Assembly (NCBI RefSeq): GCF_003545805.1
Contig: NZ_NMQR01000018.1
Span: 20,823-84,822 of the forward strand
Reading direction: 5' to 3'
DNA from: Photorhabdus sp. CRCIA-P01
Lineage (GTDB): Bacteria; Pseudomonadota; Gammaproteobacteria; Enterobacterales; Enterobacteriaceae
DNA length: 64,000 nt
Below the pieces are notes generated by a model that did not search any database, had not been told where the DNA came from, and worked only from the letters and a program-made list of their open reading frames with translations. Below are positions 45,530 through 55,245 of this stretch, one piece after another. The translations under genes were made by a program, and so were the position numbers. The number at the start of each line of letters is the position of its first letter. Within the stretch, counting starts at the first letter, position 1.

Positions 45530-46441
45530 ATGACTTATGCATTGGAGTTAACGCAGCTTACCAAGACCTACACTGATGGCGTTAAGGCGCTGCGTGGGAT
45601 AGACCTGAATGTGGAAGTTGGAGACTTCTACGCATTATTGGGTCCGAATGGTGCAGGGAAGTCCACCACAATCGGCATTATTAGCTCTCTGGTAAACAAA
45701 AGCAGCGGTAAGGTTAAGGTGTTTGGCTATGATATTGATACTGATATTGTGAATGCTAAACGTCAGTTAGGTCTTGTTCCGCAGGAATTTAATTTTAACC
45801 CGTTTGAGACGGTGTTGCAGATTGTTCTCAATCAGGCCGGTTACTATGGTGTGCCGCGAAAAGTGGCGCAAGCTAGAGCGAAAACCTATCTGTCGCAGTT
45901 AGATTTGTGGGAAAAACGTAATCAACGGGCAATTCGTCTGTCTGGTGGGATGAAACGGCGTCTGATGATTGTACGTGCTTTAATGCATCAGCCTAAGTTA
46001 TTGATCCTTGATGAACCGACTGCTGGTGTTGATATTGAACTTCGTCGCTCTATGTGGAGTTTTTTGCAACAGCTGAATGCACAGGGAACGACAATTATTC
46101 TAACGACTCACTATTTAGAAGAAGCAGAAATGCTGTGCCGTAATATTGGTATTATTCAGCATGGTGAATTGGTGGAAAACACCAGCATGAAAAATTTACT
46201 CAGTCGGGTGGAATCTGAAACATTCTTATTCGATCTGGCAACGCAAAACCCAATTCTTGAACTGGTAGGATATGATTATCGACTGCTGGATGCCTCGACT
46301 TTGGAAGTGGATGTTCAACGTGGTCAGGGAATAAATAGCGTATTTACCCAATTAAGTGCTCAGGGGATTCATATTTTGAGTATGCGTAATAAAGCGAACC
46401 GTCTGGAAGAGTTGTTTGTTAGCTTGGTGAATAACAAGTAA
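45530..46441 (+). CDS. yadG: ABC transporter ATP-binding protein YadG
   Basis: The protein has 303 residues with Walker A LLGPNGAGKSTT, the signature RLSGGMKRRLMIVRALMHQP, Walker B LLILDEPTAGVD and a switch His (LTTHYLEEAE). It is a DrrA/CcmA-type exporter ATPase working with YadH, encoded 11 bases downstream. The substrate is unknown. Confidence 0.95.
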   Translation: MTYALELTQLTKTYTDGVKALRGIDLNVEVGDFYALLGPNGAGKSTTIGIISSLVNKSSGKVKVFGYDIDTDIVNAKRQLGLVPQEFNFNPFETVLQIVLNQAGYYGVPRKVAQARAKTYLSQLDLWEKRNQRAIRLSGGMKRRLMIVRALMHQPKLLILDEPTAGVDIELRRSMWSFLQQLNAQGTTIILTTHYLEEAEMLCRNIGIIQHGELVENTSMKNLLSRVESETFLFDLATQNPILELVGYDYRLLDASTLEVDVQRGQGINSVFTQLSAQGIHILSMRNKANRLEELFVSLVNNK

Positions 46442-46452
46442 GGAGATAGTCA

Positions 46453-47223
46453 ATGATTCAGTTGTACTGGGTGGCGCTAAAAACTATCTGGATTAAAGAA
46501 ATTACCCGTTTTGGTCGTATTTGGGTACAGACTTTATTACCGCCGGTTATTACCATGTCGCTCTATTTTGTTATCTTCGGTAGCTTGATTGGTTCGCGTA
46601 TTGGAGAAATGGGTGGTGTCGATTATATGCAGTTTATTGTCCCTGGCCTTATTATGATGTCGGTGATTACTAACTCTTATGCCAATGTTTCTTCCTCTTT
46701 CTTTGGCGCGAAATTCCAGCGCAGTATTGAGGAATTATTGGTAGCGCCGGTCCCGACACACATAGTTATTGTGGGTTTTGTTGGTGGTGGTGTTGCCCGT
46801 GGTGTCTGTGTCGGTATTCTGGTGACATTGGTTTCTCTATTTTTTGTGCCGCTTCATATTCATGCGTGGTGGATGATTGTTGTCACGTTATTGATGACCT
46901 CTATTCTGTTCTCACTCGGTGGTTTGCTGAATTCGATTTTTGCTAAAACATTTGATGATATTAGCATTATTCCGACTTTCGTATTAACGCCACTGACCTA
47001 TCTCGGTGGGGTGTTTTATTCATTGACATTATTACCCCCATTTTGGCAAGCGGTTTCCAAGCTGAACCCGATCGTTTATATGATTAGTGGTTTCCGTTAT
47101 GGTTTCTTGGGAATTACTGATGTTTCTTTGATAATTACATTAAGTGTTTTGACAGCATTTATTGTGGTTTTTTATCTTGTTGCCTGGTATTTGATTGAAA
47201 CAGGACGGGGGTTGAGGACTTAA
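46453..47223 (+). CDS. yadH: ABC transporter permease YadH
   Basis: The protein has 256 residues and about six membrane helices, with the ABC-2 family motif near LTPLTYLGGVFYSLTLLPPF and a conserved end region KLNPIVYMISGFRYGFLGI. It forms the exporter with YadG. AAGGAG lies before the ATG. The substrate is not known. Confidence 0.95.
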   Translation: MIQLYWVALKTIWIKEITRFGRIWVQTLLPPVITMSLYFVIFGSLIGSRIGEMGGVDYMQFIVPGLIMMSVITNSYANVSSSFFGAKFQRSIEELLVAPVPTHIVIVGFVGGGVARGVCVGILVTLVSLFFVPLHIHAWWMIVVTLLMTSILFSLGGLLNSIFAKTFDDISIIPTFVLTPLTYLGGVFYSLTLLPPFWQAVSKLNPIVYMISGFRYGFLGITDVSLIITLSVLTAFIVVFYLVAWYLIETGRGLRT

Positions 47224-47243
47224 ATAGCTTCATAAATGAAAAA

Positions 47244-47272
47244 CCCCGAAACCATTAATTATGATTTCGGGG
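47244..47272. terminator. Terminator hairpin after yadH
   Basis: CCCCGAAA and TTTCGGGG form an 8-base-pair stem with a 13-base loop, 20 bases after yadH. The A-tract on its left gives a U-tract on the opposite strand, so it may work in both directions. Confidence 0.7.
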
Positions 47273-47433
47273 CTGATATTCCTTCGCTTTATGTTGGGGA
47301 ACTGGCACCATGACTAAGATGGGAGAAGAACCGTCAACTAGCTACGTGAAAAACTGTACATCTTATTGACGATACTGTCAATTGATTCATAACCTTGTGA
47401 TAATGATATAAATCAAGGTCAGGACAATTTATT

Positions 47434-48387
47434 ATGCCTCATAACTATGATTACTCAGAGCCAGAACGGTTATTGAGCAAAGCTCGTTTAACAAGCTATA
47501 GAACATCGTTGATAACTAGGAATAATTCCCAATTATTTGGTGCGTATTGTTGGAATCTTGCTGTAGTGAGTGCTTTTTATCCATTAGTTCAATTGATAGA
47601 AGTTGCTCTTCGTAATGCCATGAATAATGTTGCCCAGGCGAAATATTTTGGTTCCTCTGGTCAATATTGGTTCGATTTAATTCCCTTTAATCAGGATATA
47701 AATGATCAAGGGCAATCGATAAGTGCTGAACAAGTTAAAAATTTCAAAGCTAATATGAAATCAGCTAAAAAATCAGCAATGAGATCACTTGAAGAAAAAG
47801 GTATTGTTTCGTCTATACCAACATTGGATCAGGTGATTTCCCAAACTGATTTTTCCACTTGGGAATATTTGCTAGATAAACATTTCTATGATGGTTCTAA
47901 TAATCATTTTCTCTGGCCTAACGGACTCAGCAAAGTATTTAAGAAGTTACCACGTGTCGGAGTTAGAAAAAATGTTGCATTTCATCAAAGGGATATTATT
48001 CGCCGTCGTATCGAAGAGGTCCGTGTATTTCGTAATCGTATATCACATAATGAACCGGCATGGCGTGTGAACAATGTGACTGCAAAAGAGGATGTAATTA
48101 GTACTCTTACAGAACGATTAAACGGTATGATGGAGCTATTATTCTGGATCTCCCCGAAATTTAGTCAGTACGTTAGAGATGTAGGAATTGAGGCTAGAAT
48201 TAAACAAATGCTTCATCTCGTTGAGATGAACAGATATATGCAATCTTTTGAAAGGCATGAAATTAACGATATTGATAATTTAATCGATTTGGCTAACAGA
48301 GTTAATAGTGAAAATCATCGATGCTATTTTAATGTCAGCGGTAAGTTGGGAATATTGGTGCCTTGTAATACATCTCTTTTGCAATGA
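47434..48387 (+). CDS. Abi family (Abi_2/HEPN-like) protein, putative phage defence
   Basis: The protein has 317 residues. An N-terminal block YDYSEPERLLSKARLTSYRT and the region FYPLVQLIEVALRNAMNNV are typical of Abi-like proteins (AbiD/AbiF group). The HEPN ribonuclease motif R-x4-H appears in RVFRNRISHNEPAW, after a basic stretch (FHQRDIIRRRIEEV). Such proteins can stop phage growth by degrading RNA in infected cells. It stands alone between yadH and panD, where other enterobacteria have different genes, and is flanked by terminators, so it is an independent insertion. Confidence 0.8.
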   Translation: MPHNYDYSEPERLLSKARLTSYRTSLITRNNSQLFGAYCWNLAVVSAFYPLVQLIEVALRNAMNNVAQAKYFGSSGQYWFDLIPFNQDINDQGQSISAEQVKNFKANMKSAKKSAMRSLEEKGIVSSIPTLDQVISQTDFSTWEYLLDKHFYDGSNNHFLWPNGLSKVFKKLPRVGVRKNVAFHQRDIIRRRIEEVRVFRNRISHNEPAWRVNNVTAKEDVISTLTERLNGMMELLFWISPKFSQYVRDVGIEARIKQMLHLVEMNRYMQSFERHEINDIDNLIDLANRVNSENHRCYFNVSGKLGILVPCNTSLLQ

Positions 48388-48420
48388 ATAACGATTTCAT
48401 TAAAAGTTGCTATTTATAAT

Positions 48421-48456
48421 AGTCCCCTAAATTTTGCTTGCCAATTTTAGGGGACT
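48421..48456. terminator. Bidirectional terminator between the Abi gene and panD
   Basis: AGTCCCCTAAA and TTTAGGGGACT form a perfect 11-base-pair stem (48421-48431 and 48446-48456) between two convergent genes, with A/T-rich flanks inside the stem suitable for both directions. Confidence 0.85.
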
Positions 48457-48463
48457 GCTTAAC

Positions 48464-48844
48464 TCAGGCCACTTGAACCGGCACAGCTTTAGCTATACGG
48501 CTCATAATATTATCACCGTCGAAGTAAGCGATATTAGGTTTATGGTGACGGGCATCTTCGTTAGGGATTTGTACATATGAACAAATAATTAGCTTATCAC
48601 CTACCGCAGCACGCCGTGCTGCTGCTCCGTTAACTGAAATTATTCTAGAACCACGTTCAGCGGCAATAGCATAAGTGGAAAAACGCTCGCCGTTATCCAC
48701 GTTATAGATATCAATAGCTTCATATTCCAGAATACCGGCTGCATCCATGAAATTCTGATCAATTGCACAGGAACCTTCATAATGCAGATCTGCCTGAGTG
48801 ACTTTCACCCGGTGCAATTTCCCCTGTAGCATCGTGCGCAACAT
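48464..48844 (-). CDS. panD: Aspartate 1-decarboxylase proenzyme
   Basis: The protein has 126 residues, as in E. coli. Self-cleavage between Gly24 and Ser25 ([10 protein letters not shown]) makes the pyruvoyl cofactor. It forms beta-alanine from aspartate for pantothenate synthesis. It follows panC by 67 bases in the pan cluster. Confidence 0.97.
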   Translation of the reverse strand: MLRTMLQGKLHRVKVTQADLHYEGSCAIDQNFMDAAGILEYEAIDIYNVDNGERFSTYAIAAERGSRIISVNGAAARRAAVGDKLIICSYVQIPNEDARHHKPNIAYFDGDNIMSRIAKAVPVQVA

Positions 48845-48911
48845 GGTTTTTCTCCTGATTAGATGACAATTTAGAACCTTTTTGCATCAATAACGCCTGA
48901 TACAACGGCGA

Positions 48912-49766
48912 TTATTGCGTTAAATCTACCTGCTGATTATCGATCAAACGGGTCTGCCCTAACCAGGCAGCCATTAGAATAACGGCTTGTTTGCTTTCGG
49001 TATTTAACGGCGCCAATGTTTCGGCGTCACGGATAAACAACTCATCAGGTACAAAGCCCGCTCCGTGTAGCTGTGCGGAAGCTTGAGTGAGCAACTGTTC
49101 TATGTGGCGTTCACCCTGGGCCATTTTTTCAGCGATAGATCGCATGATCTTACTGAGTTCTGGGGCGATTCGATGTTCATCGGTTGTTAAATTGTTATTA
49201 CGCGAACTGAGAGCCAGGCCACTTTGGTCACGCACAGTGGGTACTGAAACCAGAGTAATATCATAAGCCAGGTCGGCAATCATTTTGCGAATAAGCTGCA
49301 ATTGTTGAAAATCTTTTTCACCAAAATAGGTTAAATCGGGTTGTACTAGATTGAACAGTTTGCTCACCACGGTTGAAACACCACGGAAATGACCGGGACG
49401 ACTGGCCCCTTCCAGCATGGTGGAAAGCCCAGGAACTTCAACATAAGTCTGATGTTCCATACCATCAGGGTATATTTCCTTATCAGCAGGAGCAAATACC
49501 AGATCGACACCGTGTTGATGAAGTTTTTCGCAATCTTCCTGTAAAGTACGGGGATATCTTGCCAGATCATCCTGACGATTAAACTGCATCGGGTTGACGA
49601 AAATAGAGACGATCACAATATCTGCTTGCCCTTTGGCTGTATCGACTAACGTCATATGGCCGTCGTGCAAGTTACCCATTGTTGGCACTAGTGCAATGCG
49701 TTTTCCTTCCTGACGCCAGCGGCGGATTTCACGGCGTAGAATCGGTACAGTCTCGACAATCAGCAT
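48912..49766 (-). CDS. panC: Pantothenate synthetase
   Basis: The protein has 284 residues. The nucleotide-binding HIGH-type motif is in [15 protein letters not shown], with [19 protein letters not shown] and [16 protein letters not shown] also intact. It joins pantoate and beta-alanine with ATP. It lies between panB and panD, so all steps of the pathway's lower part are together. Confidence 0.97.
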   Translation of the reverse strand: MLIVETVPILRREIRRWRQEGKRIALVPTMGNLHDGHMTLVDTAKGQADIVIVSIFVNPMQFNRQDDLARYPRTLQEDCEKLHQHGVDLVFAPADKEIYPDGMEHQTYVEVPGLSTMLEGASRPGHFRGVSTVVSKLFNLVQPDLTYFGEKDFQQLQLIRKMIADLAYDITLVSVPTVRDQSGLALSSRNNNLTTDEHRIAPELSKIMRSIAEKMAQGERHIEQLLTQASAQLHGAGFVPDELFIRDAETLAPLNTESKQAVILMAAWLGQTRLIDNQQVDLTQ

Positions 49767-49819
49767 TGCTTAATACTCCTTAATGTGTTTACAGCCTTCG
49801 GGCTAACAAGGGTAATTTA

Positions 49820-50614
49820 TTAATAAAATGAGTGTTCTATTCCAGGGTAGGTACCGCTTTCCACCTGTTCTTTATATAAGCGGATGGCGTCACGTATATT
49901 TCCTGTTTCTTCAAGGAAGTTTTTCGCAAATTTAGGCGGATTTGCTGTAATGTCTAGTACGTCATGCATCACTAAAACTTGTCCATCAGTCACATTACCA
50001 GCGCCAATACCAATTACCGGGATCTGTAATTCATCGGTGATACGTTTAGCCAATTCAACGGGTACGCATTCTAGTACTAGCAGCTGTATGCCTGCCTTTT
50101 CTAAGGTAATTGCATCTTTTATCAATTGATTCGCTGATACTTCATCACGTCCTTGAACTTTATAACCGCCCAGAATATGGACTGACTGGGGGGTTAGCCC
50201 TAAATGAGCGCAAACGGGTACAGAACGCTCGGTAAGCATGCTAATGGTATTGTATAACCAGCTACCGCCTTCAAGTTTCACCATGTTAGCGCCAGCACGC
50301 ATAAGCTTGGCAGCGTTTTCACAACTCTGCTCTGGTGTGGCATAACTCATGAAGGGCATATCGGCAATAATAAAAGTATAAGGTGCTCCGGCACGGACGC
50401 AACGAGTATGATAGATAATATCTTCAACCGTCACTGGAATGGTGGTATCAGCCCCTTGCACAGTCATACCCAGTGAGTCACCAACCAGCATGACATCGAT
50501 GCCTTGCTCGGCAAACAGGTGGGCAAAGCTGGCGTCATAAGCGGTAATAGTCGCGAATTTACGTTTTTCTTTTTTGAGCTGATTCAGATCAGTCATGGTC
50601 ATTGGTTTCATCAT
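49820..50614 (-). CDS. panB: 3-methyl-2-oxobutanoate hydroxymethyltransferase
   Basis: The protein has 264 residues with family motifs [33 protein letters not shown] and [13 protein letters not shown]. It makes ketopantoate from alpha-ketoisovalerate and methylene-tetrahydrofolate. Several Met codons crowd the start (MMKPMTM); GGAAG just upstream supports one of the first two. Confidence 0.97.
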   Translation of the reverse strand: MMKPMTMTDLNQLKKEKRKFATITAYDASFAHLFAEQGIDVMLVGDSLGMTVQGADTTIPVTVEDIIYHTRCVRAGAPYTFIIADMPFMSYATPEQSCENAAKLMRAGANMVKLEGGSWLYNTISMLTERSVPVCAHLGLTPQSVHILGGYKVQGRDEVSANQLIKDAITLEKAGIQLLVLECVPVELAKRITDELQIPVIGIGAGNVTDGQVLVMHDVLDITANPPKFAKNFLEETGNIRDAIRLYKEQVESGTYPGIEHSFY

Positions 50615-50681
50615 CTATCTTCCTTCTCCTGCGATTTTTCTTGTTATATACAGAAATCGGCCACGGACTGAACTGAGATCC

Positions 50682-51197
50682 TTATATGTAGTGATTAGAA
50701 TCAGAGGACTGCGGTTGCAGCCAAAGTGCCAGGCCGTTTTCTGGGATATGTTTCAGTCTTTCAGATAAAGCTTCCCCATCAGGAAATATGAGATCAGGGG
50801 CAATTTCAGCTAACGGGTAGAGCATGAATTCGCGCTGTTTTAGTCCGTAGTGGGGGACTGTCAAGCGTTCGGTATTAATCACCTGATCACCAAATAGCAT
50901 GATATCCAGATCAAGTGTTCTTGGCCCCCAGCGTTCATTTTTTCTTACCCGTCCCTGGGCCAGTTCAATCGCCTGAGTGTAATTGAGTAATTCTTCCGGT
51001 GTTAGCGTGGTTTCCAGTGCGACTGCCACATTCAGAAAATCAGGTTGATTCTGCGGCCCCATCGGTTTAGTACGATACAGCGAGGAGCAGGTAATAAATT
51101 CTGTTTCTGGTAAGTCTTTTAATGCAGCAAGTGCATTTTTTACTTGCTGCATAGGTTCTGCCAGATTGCTACCAACAGCGATATAAACACAAGCCAT
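50682..51197 (-). CDS. folK: 2-amino-4-hydroxy-6-hydroxymethyldihydropteridine pyrophosphokinase
   Basis: The protein has 171 residues. HPPK motifs are present: VYIAVGSNLAEPMQQV, LYRTKPMGPQNQPDFLN and RWGPRTLDLDIMLFGD. It transfers pyrophosphate from ATP to the pterin in folate synthesis. It begins 6 bases after the pcnB stop and so is co-transcribed, as in E. coli. Confidence 0.96.
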   Translation of the reverse strand: MACVYIAVGSNLAEPMQQVKNALAALKDLPETEFITCSSLYRTKPMGPQNQPDFLNVAVALETTLTPEELLNYTQAIELAQGRVRKNERWGPRTLDLDIMLFGDQVINTERLTVPHYGLKQREFMLYPLAEIAPDLIFPDGEALSERLKHIPENGLALWLQPQSSDSNHYI

Positions 51198-51203
51198 AAT
51201 TTA

Positions 51204-52742
51204 TCAACTGTTCCTGCTCAGTCTTGGTTTATAGTGACGGCGAGGTCGTGTACGACGACGGACAATCTCACTGCCCAGTTCGGAAATCATACTCCGTTGC
51301 TGTGATGCATTGACTTGCTGAAATTCTCCCCACCAATGGACAAGATCTTTTAGCTCATTGCGATTTTCAACATTGGCTCTCAGTTCCAGCAAATCATAGG
51401 CAGCACGGAATTTAGGGTGTTCCATCAGCTTATTTGCCCGTTTACCATGACGGCGTGGCAGACGTAACTGTAATTGCCAGATATCACGCATGATGGTTGT
51501 CAGGCGCTTAGGAATGGCAATGGAGTGGCATTGCTCATCCAGAATATCGTTCATAGCCAATGCAAAAGCATCGTAGTAAGCCAAGCCACCTTCTTGAGAT
51601 AGTTTTTCCGCATGTTCAACCAGTGGATACCAGAGCATTGCGGCGAACAAAAACGCCGGGTTAACCCGTTTATCATTTTGTAACCGGTAATCGGTATTCT
51701 TCAAAACCTGATTGAGTATACGTTCCATTGGCGAATCGTTATTTTCGGTGAAATAGCGTTGAACCAATGGGAAAAGTGGTTGAAATAGGCGGTATTCGCG
51801 CAGAAGTTTATAAGTGCTGTAGCCTTGACCGGTTTGTAAAAGTTTTAAAGACTCTTCAAACAGACGGGCAGGTGGAATATTACTCAGCAGAAAAGCCAAA
51901 CGAGAAATAGGTTCGGCGGTACCTTCGCTGATGGTCATATTCAGTTTGCTAGCGAAACGGATCGCGCGCAGCATTCTTACTGGATCTTCTCGATAGCGAG
52001 TTTCAGGATCCCCAATCAAGCGGATAACACCGGTTTCCAGATCATGAAGGCCACCGGCATAATCACGCAGAGAGAAATCATTGATGGCGTAATAGAGACT
52101 GTTTATGGTGAAATCGCGGCGCATGGCATCTTCTTCAATTGAACCGAAGATGTTATCCCGCAGTAGCATACCGCTTTGTGCTTGTTGTGACTGATTTTTA
52201 TCATCAGAACCTGTTTGTTCATGTGGCCCACGGAATGTTGCGACTTCAATCACTTCCTGACCAAACATAATATGAGCTAAGCGAAAGCGGCGTCCAACCA
52301 GACGGCAGTTACGAAATAATTTACGCACCTGTTCTGGCGTTGCACTGGTGGCAATATCAAAATCTTTCGGTTTCGTACCGAGTAATAAATCGCGAACACC
52401 ACCGCCAACCAGATAGGCTTCAAAGCCGGATTTATTCAGACGGTAAAGGACTTTCAGTGCATTTTCACTGATGTTTCCGCGGGAAATACTATGTTGTTCC
52501 CGTGGAATTATCGTTATCGATAAATCCGAATGAGGATTCTCCTGTTCAACCTCCCTTGGTGTTTTCATATTGGATAAGGGTTGATAAGGGTTTTGGCGAT
52601 TAGAGTGAAGAGTTACGTACTCTTCCTGAGTAGAACTGTTAGATCCGGTGACTGATCTTTCACTGGCTGCCTGTGGTTCGCGGTTGGTTTTCCCTTCGCG
52701 GATCAATAAGTTACGGCAGAAATTTGCTACTCGGTTAAAAAT
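51204..52742 (-). CDS. pcnB: Poly(A) polymerase I, probable AUU start
   Basis: The protein has about 512 residues if started at the ATT at 52742, giving (M)[12 protein letters not shown], which aligns with the E. coli N-terminus; AGGTG lies 5 bases upstream. E. coli pcnB is known to use AUU. The in-frame ATG at 52778 would add 12 residues without a ribosome site. The nucleotidyltransferase core is [20 protein letters not shown], followed by the RNA-binding domains. About 50 extra Ser/Gln/Asn-rich residues lie between the N-terminus and VTIIPREQ-like sequence compared with E. coli. It adds 3' tails that promote RNA decay. Confidence 0.93.
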   Translation of the reverse strand: MFNRVANFCRNLLIREGKTNREPQAASERSVTGSNSSTQEEYVTLHSNRQNPYQPLSNMKTPREVEQENPHSDLSITIIPREQHSISRGNISENALKVLYRLNKSGFEAYLVGGGVRDLLLGTKPKDFDIATSATPEQVRKLFRNCRLVGRRFRLAHIMFGQEVIEVATFRGPHEQTGSDDKNQSQQAQSGMLLRDNIFGSIEEDAMRRDFTINSLYYAINDFSLRDYAGGLHDLETGVIRLIGDPETRYREDPVRMLRAIRFASKLNMTISEGTAEPISRLAFLLSNIPPARLFEESLKLLQTGQGYSTYKLLREYRLFQPLFPLVQRYFTENNDSPMERILNQVLKNTDYRLQNDKRVNPAFLFAAMLWYPLVEHAEKLSQEGGLAYYDAFALAMNDILDEQCHSIAIPKRLTTIMRDIWQLQLRLPRRHGKRANKLMEHPKFRAAYDLLELRANVENRNELKDLVHWWGEFQQVNASQQRSMISELGSEIVRRRTRPRRHYKPRLSRNS

Positions 52743-52857
52743 GGTACACCTCGATAAGTAACTAATCATATAAAACAAATAAAAAACAGCGGCTAATCAT
52801 AGCCTACTGTGTATTTTTTGAGAATGGTTGTTATGACTAACCGTCACTTTATTCATG

Positions 52858-53745
52858 TTACCTGTGTATTTTACCTTGTTGTGGAATTCGGTCCAGATCC
52901 CAACGTGCTGTTGCTTTTTTCAACAATTGATCACGAGAAAGATCTTGCCAGTTTTCTATAACAGATTGATTAAGGAAAGATAATACCTCAATCAGTAATG
53001 GCCGGGGATCATCTAATGGAATCGGCTGAGCATGATTCTGTTTGGAAAGTTTATTGCCATCCTTATTCAGAGCGAGTGGTAAATGAATATAGTCAGGTAT
53101 TTTGAGATTTAGCTGCTGATAAAGCGCAATCTGACGGACGGTTGGTTCGATCAAATCAGCCCCTCTTACCACTTCGGTCACCCCTTGGTAATCATCATCA
53201 ATAACAACCACTAAATTATAGGCGAATAAACCGTCGCGACGATGAATGATAAAGTCTTCTTCGGCCATGACCGGATCGGTGTTCAGATATCCTTGCAACT
53301 TATCTTCAAAACCGTAAACCGGATGACGCTGTTTGAATCGAATTGCTGCATGATCAGCAGGCAAATTTAATTCACGACAGTTTCTGTCATAAAAACCATT
53401 AATCTGGTGAATGCGTTGACGGGTACAGGTGCAGTAATAGCTTAACCCTTGTTGTTGCAATTGATTAAGGAGATGACGGTAAGCCTCATGGCGCTGAGAT
53501 TGATAGAGAATTTCACCATCCCAATGTAAACCGTAATGCTCAAGTGCGTGAAGAATACGGCCGGCAGCACCGGGAACTTCTCTAGGCGGATCAATATCAT
53601 CAATACGTATCAGCCACTTTCCCTGGCAAGCACGGGCTTGCAAATAGCTGCCAATGGCAGTGATTAATGAACCAAAATGCAGGTCACCAGAAGGCGATGG
53701 GGCGAAACGCCCAATATAAGCCCGGGAACGTTCAGATTTTATCAT
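52858..53745 (-). CDS. gluQ: Glutamyl-Q tRNA(Asp) synthetase
   Basis: The protein has 295 residues, a shortened glutamyl-tRNA synthetase lacking the anticodon domain. The HIGH-type motif is [16 protein letters not shown], a zinc-site Cys pair is in YYCTCTRQR, and the KMSKS equivalent is NKLSKQN. It attaches glutamate to queuosine in tRNA-Asp. It follows dksA, as in E. coli. Confidence 0.95.
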   Translation of the reverse strand: MIKSERSRAYIGRFAPSPSGDLHFGSLITAIGSYLQARACQGKWLIRIDDIDPPREVPGAAGRILHALEHYGLHWDGEILYQSQRHEAYRHLLNQLQQQGLSYYCTCTRQRIHQINGFYDRNCRELNLPADHAAIRFKQRHPVYGFEDKLQGYLNTDPVMAEEDFIIHRRDGLFAYNLVVVIDDDYQGVTEVVRGADLIEPTVRQIALYQQLNLKIPDYIHLPLALNKDGNKLSKQNHAQPIPLDDPRPLLIEVLSFLNQSVIENWQDLSRDQLLKKATARWDLDRIPQQGKIHR

Positions 53746-53755
53746 ATGGGGATTT

Positions 53756-53780
53756 ATACGGCGTCATGAAGACGCCGTAT
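53756..53780 (-). terminator. Hairpin between dksA and gluQ
   Basis: ATACGGCGTC and GACGCCGTAT form a perfect 10-base-pair stem with a 5-base loop, lying 16 bases after the dksA stop on the minus strand. The U-tract is poor (TAAATCCCC follows), so it probably reduces rather than blocks read-through into gluQ. Confidence 0.65.
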
Positions 53781-53795
53781 TCAGAACACCATTAA

Positions 53796-54251
53796 TTAGC
53801 CAGCCATCTGTTTTTCACGGATTTCGGCCAGAGTTTTACAATCAATACACAAATCTGCGGTTGGACGGGCTTCCAAACGACGGATGCCGATCTCAATGCC
53901 ACAGGATTCACAAAAACCGAAATCGTCATCTTCGACTTTTTTCAGGGTTTTCTCGATCTTCTTAATCAATTTACGCTCACGATCGCGGTTACGTAATTCA
54001 AGACTGAATTCTTCTTCCTGCGCCGCACGGTCAACTGGATCAGGGAAGTTCGCTGCCTCATCTTGCATATGAGATACAGTACGATCTACTTCATCCCTGA
54101 GCTGATTGCGCCATGCTTCAAGAATTAGCTTGAAATGCGCCAACTGGGCATCGTTCATGTATTCTTCACCTAGCTTTTCTTGGTAAGGTTCTACCCCAGC
54201 GATGGCGAGAATGCTTAAGGACGAGGTTTTACGTTTTTGCCCTTCTTGCAT
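53796..54251 (-). CDS. dksA: RNA polymerase-binding transcription factor DksA
   Basis: The protein has 151 residues from the ATG at 54251 ([19 protein letters not shown]), identical in length to E. coli. The coiled-coil tip is [20 protein letters not shown], and the zinc finger cysteines are in [12 protein letters not shown] and [11 protein letters not shown]. With ppGpp it adjusts transcription at rRNA and amino-acid promoters. An upstream in-frame start at 54269 is not conserved. Confidence 0.97.
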   Translation of the reverse strand: MQEGQKRKTSSLSILAIAGVEPYQEKLGEEYMNDAQLAHFKLILEAWRNQLRDEVDRTVSHMQDEAANFPDPVDRAAQEEEFSLELRNRDRERKLIKKIEKTLKKVEDDDFGFCESCGIEIGIRRLEARPTADLCIDCKTLAEIREKQMAG

Positions 54252-54445
54252 AATACTTCTCCTACACACGCACTATCAAACAAACCCCTAGCGGGGGAAA
54301 AAACAGGCCGCTATAAATAGCAGATGGAACATGGGTTGGCAATTGTTCCTGCCATTAGTTTCACTATGGTGTGGAAGCAAATGTATTGTATGCCTTTACA
54401 CCTTGTACAACCTAGCTGCAAATATTAGGTGAATCGGTAAGTTAA

Positions 54446-55153
54446 TCATTTCAGTAAAAAAGTTAACTTATCGCCTAAAACCATCCCTTTTCCCGTCATG
54501 TTGGCCTGGTAACAGATAACTTCGACCCCAGAGTTTTGCGCTTGTTCCAAAAGAGATGAATAATTATGATCGATATGTGCAGCCGCGGCGACCTGATTGA
54601 TCCCAGAATGCAAAACAGCAAAAAATAAAACCGCTCTTTGCCCTTGCTCTGCTATGTGTTGCAATTCCCGCAAGTGCTTCTGTCCACGGGTCGTGACAGC
54701 ATCTGGGAAATAGCCACAATTTTCTTGGAGCAGTGTCACTGATTTCACTTCAATATAGCAATTAACTTGTTGTTCTGCTTGTAACAGTAGATCTATCCGG
54801 CTGTTCTCTTCGCCATATTTCACTTCCCGACTGATTTTTTTATATTCAGAAAATTCTGGAATGGCATTTTGTGCAATAGCCTCGGCGACTAAATCATTTG
54901 CTCTGAGCGTATTGACACAAATCCAGTGACCATCCTGTGTTTCTGTCAATTCCCAACTGTTGGGGTATTTACGTTTTGGATTATCAGAGGTGGAATACCA
55001 AATCGTATCTCCCGGTGTCGCACAGCCAGTCATTGCACCCGTATTGGCGCAGTGGATAGTCAGTGTTTCACCTTCCGGTGTGATGACATCAGCCAGGAAA
55101 CGTTTATAGCGACGAATTAGCGTGGCGGATTGTAAGGGTGGATGGAATTCCAT
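54446..55153 (-). CDS. sfsA: SfsA family DNA/RNA-binding protein
   Basis: The protein has 235 residues. SfsA motifs include [34 protein letters not shown] and [12 protein letters not shown], the last resembling a nuclease core. SfsA was named for sugar fermentation stimulation; its biochemical role is uncertain. It is divergent from hrpB. Confidence 0.94.
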   Translation of the reverse strand: MEFHPPLQSATLIRRYKRFLADVITPEGETLTIHCANTGAMTGCATPGDTIWYSTSDNPKRKYPNSWELTETQDGHWICVNTLRANDLVAEAIAQNAIPEFSEYKKISREVKYGEENSRIDLLLQAEQQVNCYIEVKSVTLLQENCGYFPDAVTTRGQKHLRELQHIAEQGQRAVLFFAVLHSGINQVAAAAHIDHNYSSLLEQAQNSGVEVICYQANMTGKGMVLGDKLTFLLK

Positions 55154-55245
55154 AAAAACTCCTGCATGACTGATGGCATAAGATTGAAGCAGGCAATGCT
55201 ACAATGCCGGCGGTTGAAAGTTAACTTTCTTTGTATGGAGTGTTT

